Below are positions 47,399 to 59,474 of a stretch of DNA of 64,000 nt, in pieces. The translations under genes and the position numbers were made by a program. How positions within the stretch are numbered: position 1 is the stretch's first letter; the number at the start of each line of letters is the position of its first letter. Origin of the DNA: Mariannaea sp. PMI_226 (taxonomy: Eukaryota > Ascomycota > Sordariomycetes > Hypocreales > Nectriaceae); the NCBI GenBank assembly GCA_024336345.1, contig JANFOG010000003.1, positions 1,928,501 to 1,992,500 on the forward strand, written 5' to 3'. Under the pieces are notes generated by a model, which searched no databases, was not told the DNA's origin, and saw only the letters and a program-made list of their open reading frames with translations.

Positions 47399-48624
47399 CT
47401 AGATCTCATCCGTAACTTCAACGGACCCGTCAGAGTCCATGATTTTGCCCTGGTCCCATGCTCTCTTCTCACCAGTTTTGGACCATTGTACAGTCTCCTT
47501 CAGGATTTCGTCAGACTGATTGGCTCGTCCAATTTGGCCATCTGTGAACCCTGCGGCTTTCAGGCGTTGCTGTTGATTTTGCTTGAGCTTCTGGCGATCT
47601 CTAAACGCCTCCACAGCATCATCAAAGTCACCGCCCGGATTGTTGTCGTCCATTACTACATCGGTTTTCGGATCGTATGCCTCTGAAAATCGTAGATCGA
47701 TTCCGGAAGACGCGCCTGGCCTCCCTCGTCCGCGATACTTTGGCGGTGGCGCTGGTCCAATAAAGTCCTCAAGGGGATCTGAGTCATCGTCTCGTTGTTC
47801 CTCCATGTCCCTCCTCGATTTATTTCTTCTATCGTCTATCGGTGATCGATGTCGGTGGCTGCTCTTGCGCCTTCCTGGAGAACGTGATCGATGTCGGTGT
47901 TCGGTCGACTTATGACTATCCCTTCGGCTCCGATGACGATGTCTCCTATCCTCGTCTTCCGACTTTAGAGAATCTCTACTCCGCGATCTCCTACGCTTCC
48001 TATCTCGGCTTGATCTGTCCTGATTTCGTTTATCTTCGTTGCTGTTATATCCGTCATCGCCGTGAGACAATCTCCTACGACGTGTGCGCTCGTGATGTCG
48101 GCCCCTGGTTAAATCTTTGCTCTTGTGTTCCTTTTTATCGGTTTCCGAGTTTTTAGACTGCTCGCGATATTTCGAATCTCGGCGGGTAGAGGGCGCATCG
48201 TCGTCTCTATCAGCACGGCTTCGCTTCCTCCCTCCGAGAATGGCATGGATGTCGCCCATTTGTCGCCGTCTAATATCTTGCGATGTCTGGTTCTTTTTGC
48301 GTTGCTTGTCCTCATTTGCTTGATCGAGGTCTTTGAGCCTTGCCTTCGACTCCGCGGCTTCCTTCGCAAGTAACGCCTTGTTGTGTGAGTCGGTGCCTTT
48401 GATGATATTTCGCAAGAATCGCTTATTCGGTCGGGGCATGTTTGACGGCCTGGTGCCTGTTAGTGATCGGGTAAGATAATATAAGGCAAAAATAAATATG
48501 CGTACTTCTTTTCTTGTTGATACGCATCCATCCCCATCGCGGAGTACTTGAGCGAACAGTCATTGGCTTCCTGGCTGAGAAGGCCGGCGACGTAATCGTC
48601 AGTCAAGAGGTCGTCATTACCCAT
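47399..48624 (-). CDS. Arg/Ser/Asp-rich nuclear protein (splicing-factor-like)
   Basis: Exons 48624-48506 and 48449-47399 give 389 residues. The N-terminus (MGNDDLLTDDYVAGLLSQEA, then DCSLKYSAMGMDAY) leads to KPSNMPRPNKRFLRNIIKGT and DSHNKALLAKEAAESKAR, a block conserved in ascomycete proteins often labelled as pre-mRNA-splicing factor 38B-like. A long RS/RD/RH-rich tract follows (about 100-230), then DPLEDFIGPAPPPKYRGRGR and an acidic end. Such tracts occur in nuclear speckle and spliceosomal proteins, so a splicing role is inferred, not shown. The intron is 56 bases with CACTAAC; the acceptor used is GCACCAG, because the nearer AACAG breaks the frame. An upstream in-frame ATG exists but the chosen start gives the conserved acidic opening. 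Confidence 0.8.
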
Positions 48625-48993
48625 GACGATGGTTCGGCGGCTATCTAGAGCCGTGGTGTCTTTCGCGTTGTAAAGGACGTACAATGTTCGTACAATGTTC
48701 ATACAAAATTCATGCGGTGTAATTGCTATTGCATCATCGTCGGCTCTGTGATGCGGAGGACCTGGCTTCCACAGATTCTGCCGCACTCACCGCCTTGGAT
48801 CAGCGGCGGCTTATCCCGCACTAGCCGCATCTGGCTATATGTAAACATGCACGCGAACTCATCCATGAACCACCAAAAGTAATAAACAAAGGAGAGAACA
48901 TATTGTTTCTGAAGACATAACGAAGGACAAACAACTACAGGTGCCAAGTGCCAAACTGATTTTTATCAAGGCTTGAGGAGAGAAAAAAAGTCC
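48625..48993. promoter_or_regulatory. Divergent promoter between RS-like gene and SOS7
   Basis: 369 bases separate the two starts, so promoters and leaders must overlap or abut here. No clear TATA or CCAAT word was identified. Confidence 0.5.
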
Positions 48994-49845
48994 ATGGATT
49001 ACAAAAAGAATGAGCAAGTCCTTCAGCGATTGGAGCAACTTCAGTCAAAACACGAAATCTCAATCATCAAGCTCAGTGAACCTATATCGGCTTCAACACC
49101 ACAGGATGCCCGCCAAAGAACGTCGGACGCGTCGAACGTGTCTTTAGAGGCAACGACCCCCACGAGCCTAGCGGCTGATCTAGTCCACTACAAAGATCTG
49201 TTTTCGAAGCTACGTTTTTCTTATGTCGAGCAAGTCACGAAAGAGAAGTTCATTCGAGCTATCGTGGGAGACCCCCCGTTGATTGTGACAACACCGGAGA
49301 ATTTGGAGTTGGAGAAGGAAAATGCAGCCGCCAAGTCAGAATTGAAGGCGCTCAAGAACGAAGTGGCGGAGATGGTGGAGGAGTTGGAGAGGAAGGGCAG
49401 AGACCTCAGCCGACAGTACGAAGCCGTTGGACTCAAGACAATCGATCTACGGGAGCTGCCATCGAAGATTGAAGATTTGGAAATGCGAATTGAGGAACTC
49501 CGAGAATCGCAAACGACGCCTACAGGGTCCAATCCCAACCTCAACCTTCCACTCGCCAAAACTCTTGACCTCATCGCCAAGCGCAAGAAGGAGCAGCAAG
49601 AGCTTGCACGAGAACTGGAATCGCTCCAGGTCAAAGCTCCTCGAAAGCGCAAGGAGGCTGAGCGCCTGCGCACTGAGCTTCAACCCATGGAGACGAAGCG
49701 ACAGAATAGCATGACGGCCGCAAAGGAGGCCAGGAGAAGAAAAGAGGCCGCGCTCGGTGGTGCAGCTGATGATCTAGAGGAACGCGCAAGATGGTGGAGA
49801 GCCAGCGAGAACGTGTTAACTCAAGTGCTCGATATCAAGAACTGA
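48994..49845 (+). CDS. sos7: Kinetochore protein Sos7
   Basis: A single exon of 283 residues. The start is the first ATG (MDYKKNEQVLQRLEQL); the frame is open 21 bases further upstream but without an ATG. The signature block lies at about 63-99: LVHYKDLFSKLRFSYVEQVT, then KEKFIRAIVGDPPLIVT. Charged coiled coil occupies most of 105-250, ending in a Lys/Arg-rich helix and WWRASENVLTQVLDIKN. Sos7 is a Spc105/Knl1-associated protein needed for kinetochore assembly in fission yeast, and this domain is widespread in filamentous fungi. The role in this organism is transferred from the family. It is head to head with the RS-like gene. Confidence 0.85.
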   Translation: MDYKKNEQVLQRLEQLQSKHEISIIKLSEPISASTPQDARQRTSDASNVSLEATTPTSLAADLVHYKDLFSKLRFSYVEQVTKEKFIRAIVGDPPLIVTTPENLELEKENAAAKSELKALKNEVAEMVEELERKGRDLSRQYEAVGLKTIDLRELPSKIEDLEMRIEELRESQTTPTGSNPNLNLPLAKTLDLIAKRKKEQQELARELESLQVKAPRKRKEAERLRTELQPMETKRQNSMTAAKEARRRKEAALGGAADDLEERARWWRASENVLTQVLDIKN

Positions 49846-52505
49846 ATGACAGGACCCAGTCAGGGGTTTTCCTTCCTAAGGGGCGTGTTGTTAGTGGTGT
49901 TGTGAACAGGGAATCGAGAGGCATCCAAGATCGGAGGCCGGCGTTTACTGGAAACCGATAAATACGCAGGAGGGGGGAGTATGGCGTTGTGGGCTACATT
50001 TACGGTGTATACGATGAATGACAAGACGGCATTTCGGCAGGACTTTTACGCTGTACGTTATGACCACCTGATTTTGGGCGTTATGTAGTAAATAGTATGG
50101 AGCCAGAGGCAAAGCAACGCACAAGCCTTGTATGTCAAGTTTACCATATCGCTTTCGTTCCAGCTCGGGGAGTGTGTTCTGTAGACCCTAGTCGACATGT
50201 CTGGTGTAACTAACTACCTTAATCTGTACATAGTATGTCAGTTGCTATGGGGGTCCGAAGGCCAAACTGCGGTGGCACCCAATCCTGGCTGTGCGAGGAC
50301 GCGCAACTCTCCTGACACGCTGAGGGGATCGGCACTGAGAACAAAAAAGTAGGCCTGCCCGGTACGTGCGTAAGAAATATTATTCCCCCGAATCTCCCTT
50401 CCGGACCTAGTAAGTTCCGCTGATTCATCCCTCACCGGACAGCGTAATGGTACATGCCCCGACGGGACGGGTGTCAAAAATACGTCTAAATCCGGCGCTG
50501 GGACATAAGGTGACAGCCCCCCCTCCTCAGGTGCACTGCGCCTCCTCTCACCAGATCGTCCACGTAATGCCGTAATTTCGCTGGAGACGTAGTCTGGATT
50601 CACATGGATCCGACCATCGAACGGTCTTGTGTAGAACAGGAAGGACCCCTAGGTGACGAGATGGGCATTCACAAAACAGGTGAGAAAAGAGGGGGATCAC
50701 GATTGAATACGCGGGGACCTGCGAGGCAACCGCCCCGAGGCTCCATCATAATTACTCGGGGAGCTCAGGACCCTATCATGACCGAAACCCTGGCTAAATC
50801 AATAGAAAAATGCGGCTCACGCTTTTCAACACCAGCGTGACCTTGCAAGAGGAGTCTCTTTTGAGGGCCAAAGCTAATGATGAGATGATAGTCCCGTCAC
50901 CCTTCACGCAGAATGACGAGCGGGGGAGAGAGGATGATGTACAAGCTTCACCAGAGGCTAAGCAAATGCCTCCAGAGGCGTTACACTGAATCTAGGCCTT
51001 CTTGCATAGTCACTTTGGGGGACCAAGAAAAAGAGGCTTGCGAATGAGCATCCTAAGGCAGCGAGTGTGTGTGTATGTGTTTGTGCGGCCAAGCCACAAG
51101 AGAGGGGAAATGATTAAGGTTGAACGAAGCGAGAAATTCGTATTTCGGATTCAGCCATTGGCGGCCCACGTGTGCTTCAGCTCTGCAAGGCGCTGGCTAA
51201 GCGGGCTCTGTCCAATCAAGATCGGCCTTGGGTGCAGCTATCCACTGCGAAGCTTTGTGGCGATGGGCGCTGGACAGGAAACTGTCGTAACTTTCGTAGG
51301 GGAGCTACCCCACCGACACTTGGTTCTGCCAATGCCTCCCCTCCCCTTTTTGACCCCTTCCCCTCCTCGTTTCCCCAGCGGGCGTTAATAGCACTGTCGC
51401 TTTTGGAAAAGCCAACATATCTCCAAAATGCTAAGACAATTCCAAGACTCTGGTTACGTAGTCTTCCTAGCTCAGCCACAAAAGAATTGAGGAGGGGGTT
51501 GATTAGGAAACCCACATCGCCATTCTCCGCATGCCTGGCCAGCATGGTCGTGATGCTGTCGATTCCGTCTTAGCAGCAGCTGATCTTGCGAGGGGGAAAA
51601 AATCATCAGCCGGCCATTTTTTTTTAAAGTTTGGACCGAGATTGGACAGGTAACGCGAAATGCTAGACCACAGATGCTGGTAACACCGCGGGCTGGAGTT
51701 GTTGGTGTGCAGTGCATGTGGTCGCTAGGCAAAAGGTGGTGTGCCAAGAGTGAGATTGCAACTCAACTGTCCCCCCCGTATGATTGAATGGCACCTTAGC
51801 AAGCTGCACGACGAAATGCCCATATCAAAACAACCTGACTCACGAGACTTGCGTGCACGAATTTGAGTTGTGGATAATGTGTGCCGTTCTGACTTGACCG
51901 TCCTCTGTCGATCTGCAGGGCCAGACTCGCCAGACTCGCCTAATGGTATGTAGCTTTCGTTTGACGGCGAACTTTGCTTGTCTTGTCTCTTTCCGCCCTC
52001 ATTACTAACTTCCGTCTGGCTTCGGTCCTTCGGCGCCTCAAAGCTACCAAAACGCCGGGCGGGTCATATGAAGCGATGAGATGGACCACTCAAAACGCCG
52101 GGTTAAGTTCTCTGGTTCGCTTTTGCCCCGGTTTGAGCGTTGCCGTCGCCCGGCCCCACATGGGGTCTTCGGTGCCGTGACAGCAACCAGGGCTCCACCC
52201 GGTCCTAGCATGGGAGGAGGATCCAGCTTAGGGGGATCTGTCATCAAGCTGCAGGTGAGAGTCCAAGGATCACCTATGTACGTGTGTGCAGTAGCTGGTA
52301 GCACGAAGACCACTTCAAGACTTGGTAAGACATAAATTTTTTTTCTTCTTCTCTGTCGAATGGTAGCCTCGAGCTATTGCAGCTGTTGGCGCCAAGACTA
52401 GAGATCAGAGTTGCAAGGAAGTGGTGACTTGGTTAGGGCTTTTGTGTCACTCTCTAAAGAAGGGGGGCTTATTCTGTATGAGCTGTAAGCAAAGCCCTGC
52501 AGTGA

Positions 52506-52538
52506 AATGCGAGAATGCGAGAATGCGACAAATGCGAG
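52506..52538. repeat. Short AATGCGAG direct repeats
   Basis: AATGCGAG appears three times with one further related copy (AATGCGAC) within about 33 bases, in noncoding sequence. Confidence 0.7.
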
Positions 52539-52600
52539 CCCAAGGATAGGGCCTTGTTTGCATGTGCGGTGAGGGGAGGAGTATGGCGGATGGCCCCAGC

Positions 52601-52623
52601 CATCCATCCATCCATCCATCCAT
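52601..52623. repeat. (CATC)n microsatellite
   Basis: About six CATC/ATCC units in tandem in noncoding sequence. Confidence 0.85.
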
Positions 52624-54342
52624 GAAGGAAGGACAAGTGGTGCGTGCTGAGACAGTGATGAGATTGATTCAGCTTGGCGTAACTCAGAGTTGATCATCAA
52701 AACCACCTTTGTGTCTTTTGAACATTGAACATTATGCATTGTACAGATTAGGGATGATTGAGGATGAATTCAAGGCGCCGCGACGGGTCTTACACTAGGT
52801 AAGTAGCACCATCTCTTAACTCCGTCCTATGTCTATTGCGCCAGAGGACTTAGTGGTATATTTTTCTTTCTATTCTATTCATATTAAGCAGTGTGTTCTG
52901 ATCCTTTCCGCATTGTTGAAATCCTCCCCTCCCCATCAATCACAGGAACACAAAAGAGCCCCTCTTGAAGCTGCCCATGGGCATTGCAGCACCATTTCCC
53001 TAATTAGGAAATGCTAATTCCACCCCCCCTTCCCTAGCCTGCGCCAGCCTACTCCACAGGCCGGAGCCTTACAAGACCCCGAAGGCCGCAGACAAGAGTG
53101 ACCGCCTCTGGAGTCCGCACCTTCAGTGGGAGAACCCCCCGGTTCGTGGAGATTTCATCAAGATTGAAGCTCTGGGACTCGGCGATAGAATTTTTTTTTC
53201 CCTTTTTCTTTTTTCGTACTTGGAACACGCTTGGAGCATTGATCAAACCTTTCAGTGCTAATTTACCAGATCCTTAGTCTAGCTGCCTTTCTGGAGTGAC
53301 AAGATAGACGATGATACATAGTAATATGTCCACTTGCCCCTTTGCGGGGTTATGATCTGTACTCCGAAACCATTTCTCAAGGACCCCTTCAAAACACCAA
53401 AGAGCATAGAGTTCCAGCGGGCAGTAGTTAGGTCTGAGGTATGAAAACCCAAAAACATACAAGCTGACTATGGCCATGGGCTGCACTGCCATAGGTTGGC
53501 GAGGCGTCTATGTATTCTTGTTCGTTCCTCCTTCGGGGGTAGATCATCATTTTGCTTTCTGGCAAACAAAGTGATCGTCGACACCCGAAGCCCTTAGGGC
53601 TGATTACGGCGGACTTCAAGATTCGCCCGTCACGGTGTCCGCAGCGCATCGCCTGTGGTACAGTAATACAGGTAATACAATACAGTGCAGTACAGCACCC
53701 AATCGCACTCGCGGGCTCTTCCTTGTTGCGGGTGCTGTCCGCACTAAAAGCAAAAAGCTGGGGCCTAAGCAGAGAGCATCATGCCGTTATCATGGGCGTT
53801 ATGCTTACGGTACACGGTAACGAGAGCAACACCCTTTTTGCTTTGGTAAGCGGATTGTTTGGAATCCATTCGCTCGTCATGCAAGAGCAACAAGTAGCAG
53901 CACCCTGGGCGGGATGACAAACCCGCTCCGAGCTTAAAAATCCAAGTCTCCACTCCTGAGAATGGCTTTTGTGAGTCCCGCGCGCGCGTGTTTGACAAAG
54001 TAAGGCGGCGCTAAGAGCTCAAGATTTTTGATGATGGATGCATCGATAATTAGTGAGTGGATGAACTTGTAGCTCTCTTGTCCTATCTCTTTTAAGCTGG
54101 ATTTATTATTGTGTTTTTTTTGTTAGTTGTTTGCTGCTACACTTATGTTTGTGTCTCTCATTCAACAAGATGGAGCATTCGTTTATTCAGCTATGTTTGG
54201 TGTAGTACAAATTCCTATAGCGGACAAATTAAGATAAGTAAGGTAACTCTTAGTTGACTTTTGTTTCCAATGTCCGTGGCGGTAGATGCCGATGCCCGGA
54301 TTTACGGACTAACAGGACGGTTAAGCCCATGAGAGACAGACC

Positions 54343-54361
54343 AAAAAAAAAAAAAAAAAAA
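54343..54361. repeat. A19 homopolymer
   Basis: An uninterrupted run of 19 adenines in the gene-poor region. It could be a remnant retroposed tail, but no adjacent gene copy was seen; slippage is an equally simple explanation. Confidence 0.8.
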
Positions 54362-56178
54362 GGGCGTGCTATGACGGGAATGACTCTTTCAGATATCCAT
54401 TGCTCATTAATGACCCCACGTCTGCGGACAACTATTGCGACAAGCTGCATGATTAGTCACGGATCAATCAATGGACGTTCCTTTTCTTTTCGTACGAGCA
54501 AACGAATAAGTATCCGGCGTGAATTTGCCGTTGCGCCCTGCACGGAGGGGGGAAGATGACAAGATGGGAAAATCCCACAGCGTGAGAAGGGGGGGGGAGG
54601 GGCGTGTGTGTAAATACTTGGAGTTAGTTAAGTTATGAAAAAGGGAGGCTACATAAGTTACTATGTAGTACGCTGCACCATAGGTACTTTGCACCTAAAA
54701 TGGATGCGCATGATGAAGGCCTGCCTCGCAGTAGTGTACTTGACATAGAGAGTTCAGTGATTCCATCTTGTTCGTTGATTGTTTAGTTTCTTCAGTAGGC
54801 CCAAACGTTGTAAAAGGTTTCCCCCGCGCCATCACCTTTTGCCCCTCGAGAGAGATTGAGATAGATTGGACCTGGACCTGGACCTGGCACCTGGACCTGG
54901 GGCTTTCTCTCTTTTGCTCCGTTCTCGCGCCATGCGGCCCCAAATTCCTCCTTGGACTTGCACCATTTGGCTCCATGGCCCATGGCCCACGGAGTTTGCG
55001 CGCGTGTTGCATATCCAGGTCCGCGGACTATGCCAAAGTCGCCGGGGGGCGGCGAGGTGATGGCAGAGTGTGGGCCCCTCTCTACTGTAGACCCTGGGCG
55101 GCAGCACTAGGAAAATGAACACCACATGGCCTTTGAGAGCCTAGAAACGAATTTTGTATGGCAGTCCTTGAGGTACAAAGATACGGTCAATGACGTGTGT
55201 TTTCGAGGGAGAGGAAATGCATGATCTGACGACGGTACCCGACTGTATCCCGGGATTGTCAATCGAGATTGGGCCAGATTTGCGGAGGGACGGCTCAACG
55301 GAAACCCGTCCATGCAGTGCAATCAGTAAAAGGCAACTTTGTTGAGACAGCCCATACAGCAGTGTGTGCCTAATTACTTACTGCATACGGGCGTTATCTG
55401 ATGCTAAAAGCCATACTATTTTCTGCACGTTTTCTTGTGTGTATCTTAAGACTGGGTGAGAAGACGGAAGGATTTCTTTTGAAGGATGGGGAGTTTGAAT
55501 TAAGAAGGTATCTGATCTGCACGCCGGTCTATCAAAAGTGAAGAGAAATTAATCGAAATTGTTTCCCCAAGCCTGACCATTTGATCCCGTATAACTATTC
55601 GTGTCAGCAGAGCCAGCTTTCAAGCCCTGGCGCACAATGGGCTGAGGAACTGATGCTCTGTGCCTGATTTTACCAATCCATATTTCCCAATATCCCAACC
55701 TATCCAGCCCACGATGATTGCTACACCTGGGCCTCTTCCACTCCCTCCTCCTATTTTGTTTGGCGGGAGAGCAGATAGACAGGCGGTAGCTGTGCCCAAG
55801 TATCTTACTTAGTGTGTGTGTGTGTGATTGCGTGCGCTCACCCAAATAACCCCCAACGCCGTACCGAGACCCACTCGGTTATCGCTTCTGAGATTCTCAA
55901 AAACACCTTTGTTGATCCAAAAAGAGCATAGTGACCCAAAAAAAAAGAGCAATAGGACGACATGACGACCCAAAAATCCAAGACAAATTATTTTCGAAGT
56001 GAAGATGGGTTAAATACAATTCCGTGCCGAATCATGGATTTTCCAGAATGTCCAGGGAATAGGCGTTAAGGAAGTCTATACAAGTAATGTACAGGTCATT
56101 CGAATCCCGAGTCGTTGTTTTTTCTTTTTCGTCGTTTGTTTTGTTGTTGATTTTTTTTTTTACTTTTTGCTAGGTGCA

Positions 56179-57376
56179 TCATAGACGCATTGGTTCACCA
56201 TCGTAGCCTGAATAGATCATGGGATCGCCCATGCCCATCATAACTTCAGGGTTAGGACATGAGAGAACATGGGGCTTGATGGTACCGAATTCAGATTCAA
56301 TGAGACCTTGATTTAGCATGTCCATGTTCTGCATGACACCGGATTGGAGGAACTGCATGGTAAGATCATTGGGTTGGGGCTTGTTCATAGTCCAGGTTGG
56401 GAAGTTGGCCATTGAGGGTGACTGTGAAGGGAACATAGCTGCAGCATCCATCTCGGGTGGGGGAGCAGCAAAGTCGAAATCGTGGCTGCCAGTGAAGCTT
56501 TGAGGTGAGAGAGTCATGGCGTTACCGGCGTTGCCAAAGGCGGCCTTGCGGTAGTCCTCAAAATCTGAGTGGTCAATTTCTGATGACGAGGCGCGCTCTG
56601 TTCGGTTGTAGACAGATGAGTCGGTGTCCTTGGCTACCTCCTCTTGCTGGGGCTTCTGCTCCTTCTGCTGGTCCTCGAGCTGGCGAGCGAGCTCAGCCAT
56701 ATCTGCTTCGTCTTCGGGGAACACGGAATGCACAGGGAGGTCGATGTCGCTATTGGGTCGAATGCAACCAAGCTTCTGAGCAATGTTATGGATCACGGGC
56801 TGGCCCCGGTCATTCAATTCAGGCTCGCCAAGTTCCCACTGCTGGCCATTGCGAACCATTGAGTAGAGCTTGTGGACAGTTGCGATGAGGGCGAGTTGGG
56901 TGTTCTCGAGGACCTCGGCATACCTAAAGCTTGTGTGTAAGTAACAGTCAAATATGGATATGCAATACTACTTTACAACATACCCTCTAGGAAGCTGCTT
57001 GTATTCCATCTTCTTGCGAACGCCAGCGGTGCAAACTAGGCCGTCGTCTTTGCATCGCTTGCAAGGAAATTCACCGTCGCACTGGATTGCCTCATGTTAG
57101 TACAAGAAGTTGATACTAGACGAGGCCAGGTGGACATGCCTTTGTCTTCTTCATTCGACATCTCTCGCAGGCCTTCCAGACTCTCTTATGTCTGCCATCC
57201 ATGCCAGTGCTGTGTGCGAGGTGGTCATGATGATGAATTGCAGCGGCACCTGAGCTGGCACGTTTTGATGTTCGGTGAACAGGCTTGACAGATTTGGTAC
57301 TTGAGGAGGTGCTCTTGCGAGAGAGGGCAGACTTGGGGTCCTCCGCAGGAGGTGATGGCAGTCCTTGTGAACCCAT
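56179..57376 (-). CDS. Zn2Cys6 transcription factor with GC-AG intron (TF3)
   Basis: Exons 57376-57140, 57081-56984 and 56923-56179 give 359 residues. The zinc cluster has Cys at 70, 73, 80, 86, 89 and 96 (ACERCRMKKTKCDG, then EFPCKRC), the normal spacing. The first intron (58 bases) must use a GC donor (AAAG|GCATGT) with TACTAAC and CCAG; no GT donor keeps both frame and motif. The second intron (60 bases) is GTATGT...TTTAG. After the cluster comes RGYAEVLENTQLALIATVHK, then ELGEPELNDRGQPVIHNIAQ and LGCIRPNSDIDLPVH. This looks like a conserved dimerisation or regulatory block. The C-terminus is Met/Pro/Gln/Asn-rich, resembling an activation region. There is no middle homology region like that of TF1 and TF2. 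Likely a nuclear regulator; targets unknown. Confidence 0.9.
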
Positions 57377-58530
57377 TGTGATAGCAGTGTCACTGATGTA
57401 GAGTGAACTTGGTAATTGGGTGAAGAGGTAGTTTGGGTAAGGTGTGTAAGTGGAAGTAAGAAAGAAGAAACCAAGAACCTGGGAAGTTGATGGGGGGTGA
57501 TGTATAATAATAATACTGGATGAAGAAGAGAGACCCGTCTATACGGAATGGGAAAAAAGAAGACCAAAGGAGCTTAATAATGCGCAAGAGGTCTAGATGA
57601 TATAACGCGCGCAGCTGGTTAGACTGGGGGAGTGGAAATGGGAGTGCGAGTGGGATTTGAAAGGAGTGTGTGTGTGAGGTCAAGCAGAGGAGCAGACTAC
57701 AAAGTACGTACCCTTGCTTGGAGACACAGGGGGGAGTGTAGCGAGGATTTGAGAGGGGAGTGCGGGCTTGTGGTGTCTACCTGTCTAGTGCCGTCACTAT
57801 GTACGTACAGCGTACTTGGTCGTTTGGCCCTTCAGAGAGACGACCTGCCTACGTAGCAGTGCTGTACGTACAGCGTCCAAGCCAAGCCGGGTTTTGTTCT
57901 TTGCGGTGGGATTAGGTGAGACCGGTTCGGAGTGTACGTAGCCTCGGACTCTAGACTCGGAGTGTTTTTTATCAACTTTCCGCCGCACCACCGGGGGGGA
58001 GGGGGCGTGGTGTTAGCGGTCGGCGAGGTTTTTATGTCCGAGAAAGCGAAAGCGACGATGAACAAGGGTACTTCGTACCGCACAAGACCCCCCGGGACGA
58101 GGGACGAGGGACGAGGACGATGGATCAATGATGGCTGTGTGGGTCGTGCCCGCGGCCGTCGTTGTCGTACGTAGTAGTAGTCAAGTAGTGTAGTCGCAGT
58201 AGCACCTCAGTCACAGACTCAAGGACCCTAGTAGCTATGAAGAGAGACGAGAGGGCCCTGCCAAAAGTCCGCCGGGCGGACTTCCTTAGAAATGCACCTA
58301 GCGGACAGAGGGGCAGCGAGGAATAGGTCTTTTCAGGGCTCTTAGTGGACGCTTTCAGGGAGATTGGTGGTCTGGTCTGACACACACACAAATTTGTCGA
58401 CGTGGTGAATTAGTGAGCACTTGTGCAAGGCCGTTGTTGTGTTGAAAGGTGTGCTGATCGTTGATCACTGATCACTGATCCGCAAATGCAGATATACAGG
58501 ACATGACGTCTATTGCTACTTCTCGTCCCC

Positions 58531-58547
58531 TTCTTCTTCTTCTTCTT
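58531..58547. repeat. (TTC)n microsatellite
   Basis: About five to six TTC units in noncoding sequence. Confidence 0.8.
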
Positions 58548-59436
58548 TCCCCTTTACTCCGACCCGAATGGCAAGAAGGTTACAGATAGAAGTAGATAAA
58601 GTTATTTAATACGCTTGGGGTAACGAGAGCGAGGGAGAAAAGAAAAATCAAGTCAAAGTGCTTTCGCTATGGGCCTTCTCAGTCGGGCGAATGTGCAAGT
58701 TTGTGAGGTTGCCCTGAACGCTACATGCCGCAATTTGGTTGTGGTCGTGATCTTGGTCTAAGTGGAGTGCGCCGAGAAGTAAAGTTGAGTCGGCTCCTGT
58801 TTCTTTTCGACGAATGCGACGAAAGGAGGGGGGGCCAAAGCGAAACGATTCCATAATGGTGTTGCGTTTGTTGTTGGATTGCGTTTGCGTTTACGCTGGG
58901 CTGTCTATGGTGGATTTTTGGATTACAAAATGATCAGTCCGCAACAAGCTACCTAAGCTTAAGCAGGCTGACGGGCGCTTTTCGCTTCGGTGCTTTCTAA
59001 ATGTGGATAGCACTTAGGCAATGTACCTTTTTGTTATTGAGAAGGGGGAGGGGGATGGAGGGGGGACACAAGATTATGAAAGATGATGTTTTGATGGCGG
59101 TGATAGGGCTGTACGAATTCCAAGTGGTCGACTCTGCGGTAGTAAGGAGGGCCTCTTTGCAACAGATGAGCGCCTCCCTCATCAACCGTTGGAAAATGTG
59201 GGGTCATTTGAAATTCAAAGTGACCCAAGATGGACGAAACCGGACAATGGTTCATAACTACCACGATACCTACATCAGAGACATATGGCTTGTCATCAAT
59301 GGCTGACCTGTAACAATAATTTGCTGCGTAATGCATCCGTACATTGATTGATATTCAAAATAATGCACAACTGTGGATATCAAGGACCAGACAAGCCGAA
59401 AATAAGTTTAACTAACTAAACCGCAAAAAGAATCAA

Positions 59437-59474
59437 GGGAGGGAAGGAAGGAAGGAAGAAAGGAAAGGAAAGGA
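59437..59474. repeat. GGAA-rich microsatellite
   Basis: Tandem GGAA/GGAAA units in noncoding sequence. Confidence 0.8.

Larger units (their letters stand above)
49846..56178. other. Gene-poor region, about 6.3 kb
   Basis: No gene could be supported on either strand. Frames up to about 130 codons occur (for example near 50238-50603, 51002-51388 and 52081-52335) without ATG-plus-motif support. Low-complexity items include a CATC repeat (52601-52623), AATGCGAG copies (52506-52538) and an A19 run (54343-54361). Transposase, integrase or reverse-transcriptase motifs were looked for by eye and not found. It may hold long promoters or noncoding RNA. Confidence 0.45.

Noticed and set aside
50238..50603. 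121-codon minus-strand frame
   Set aside because: It starts at GTG and has no recognised motif.
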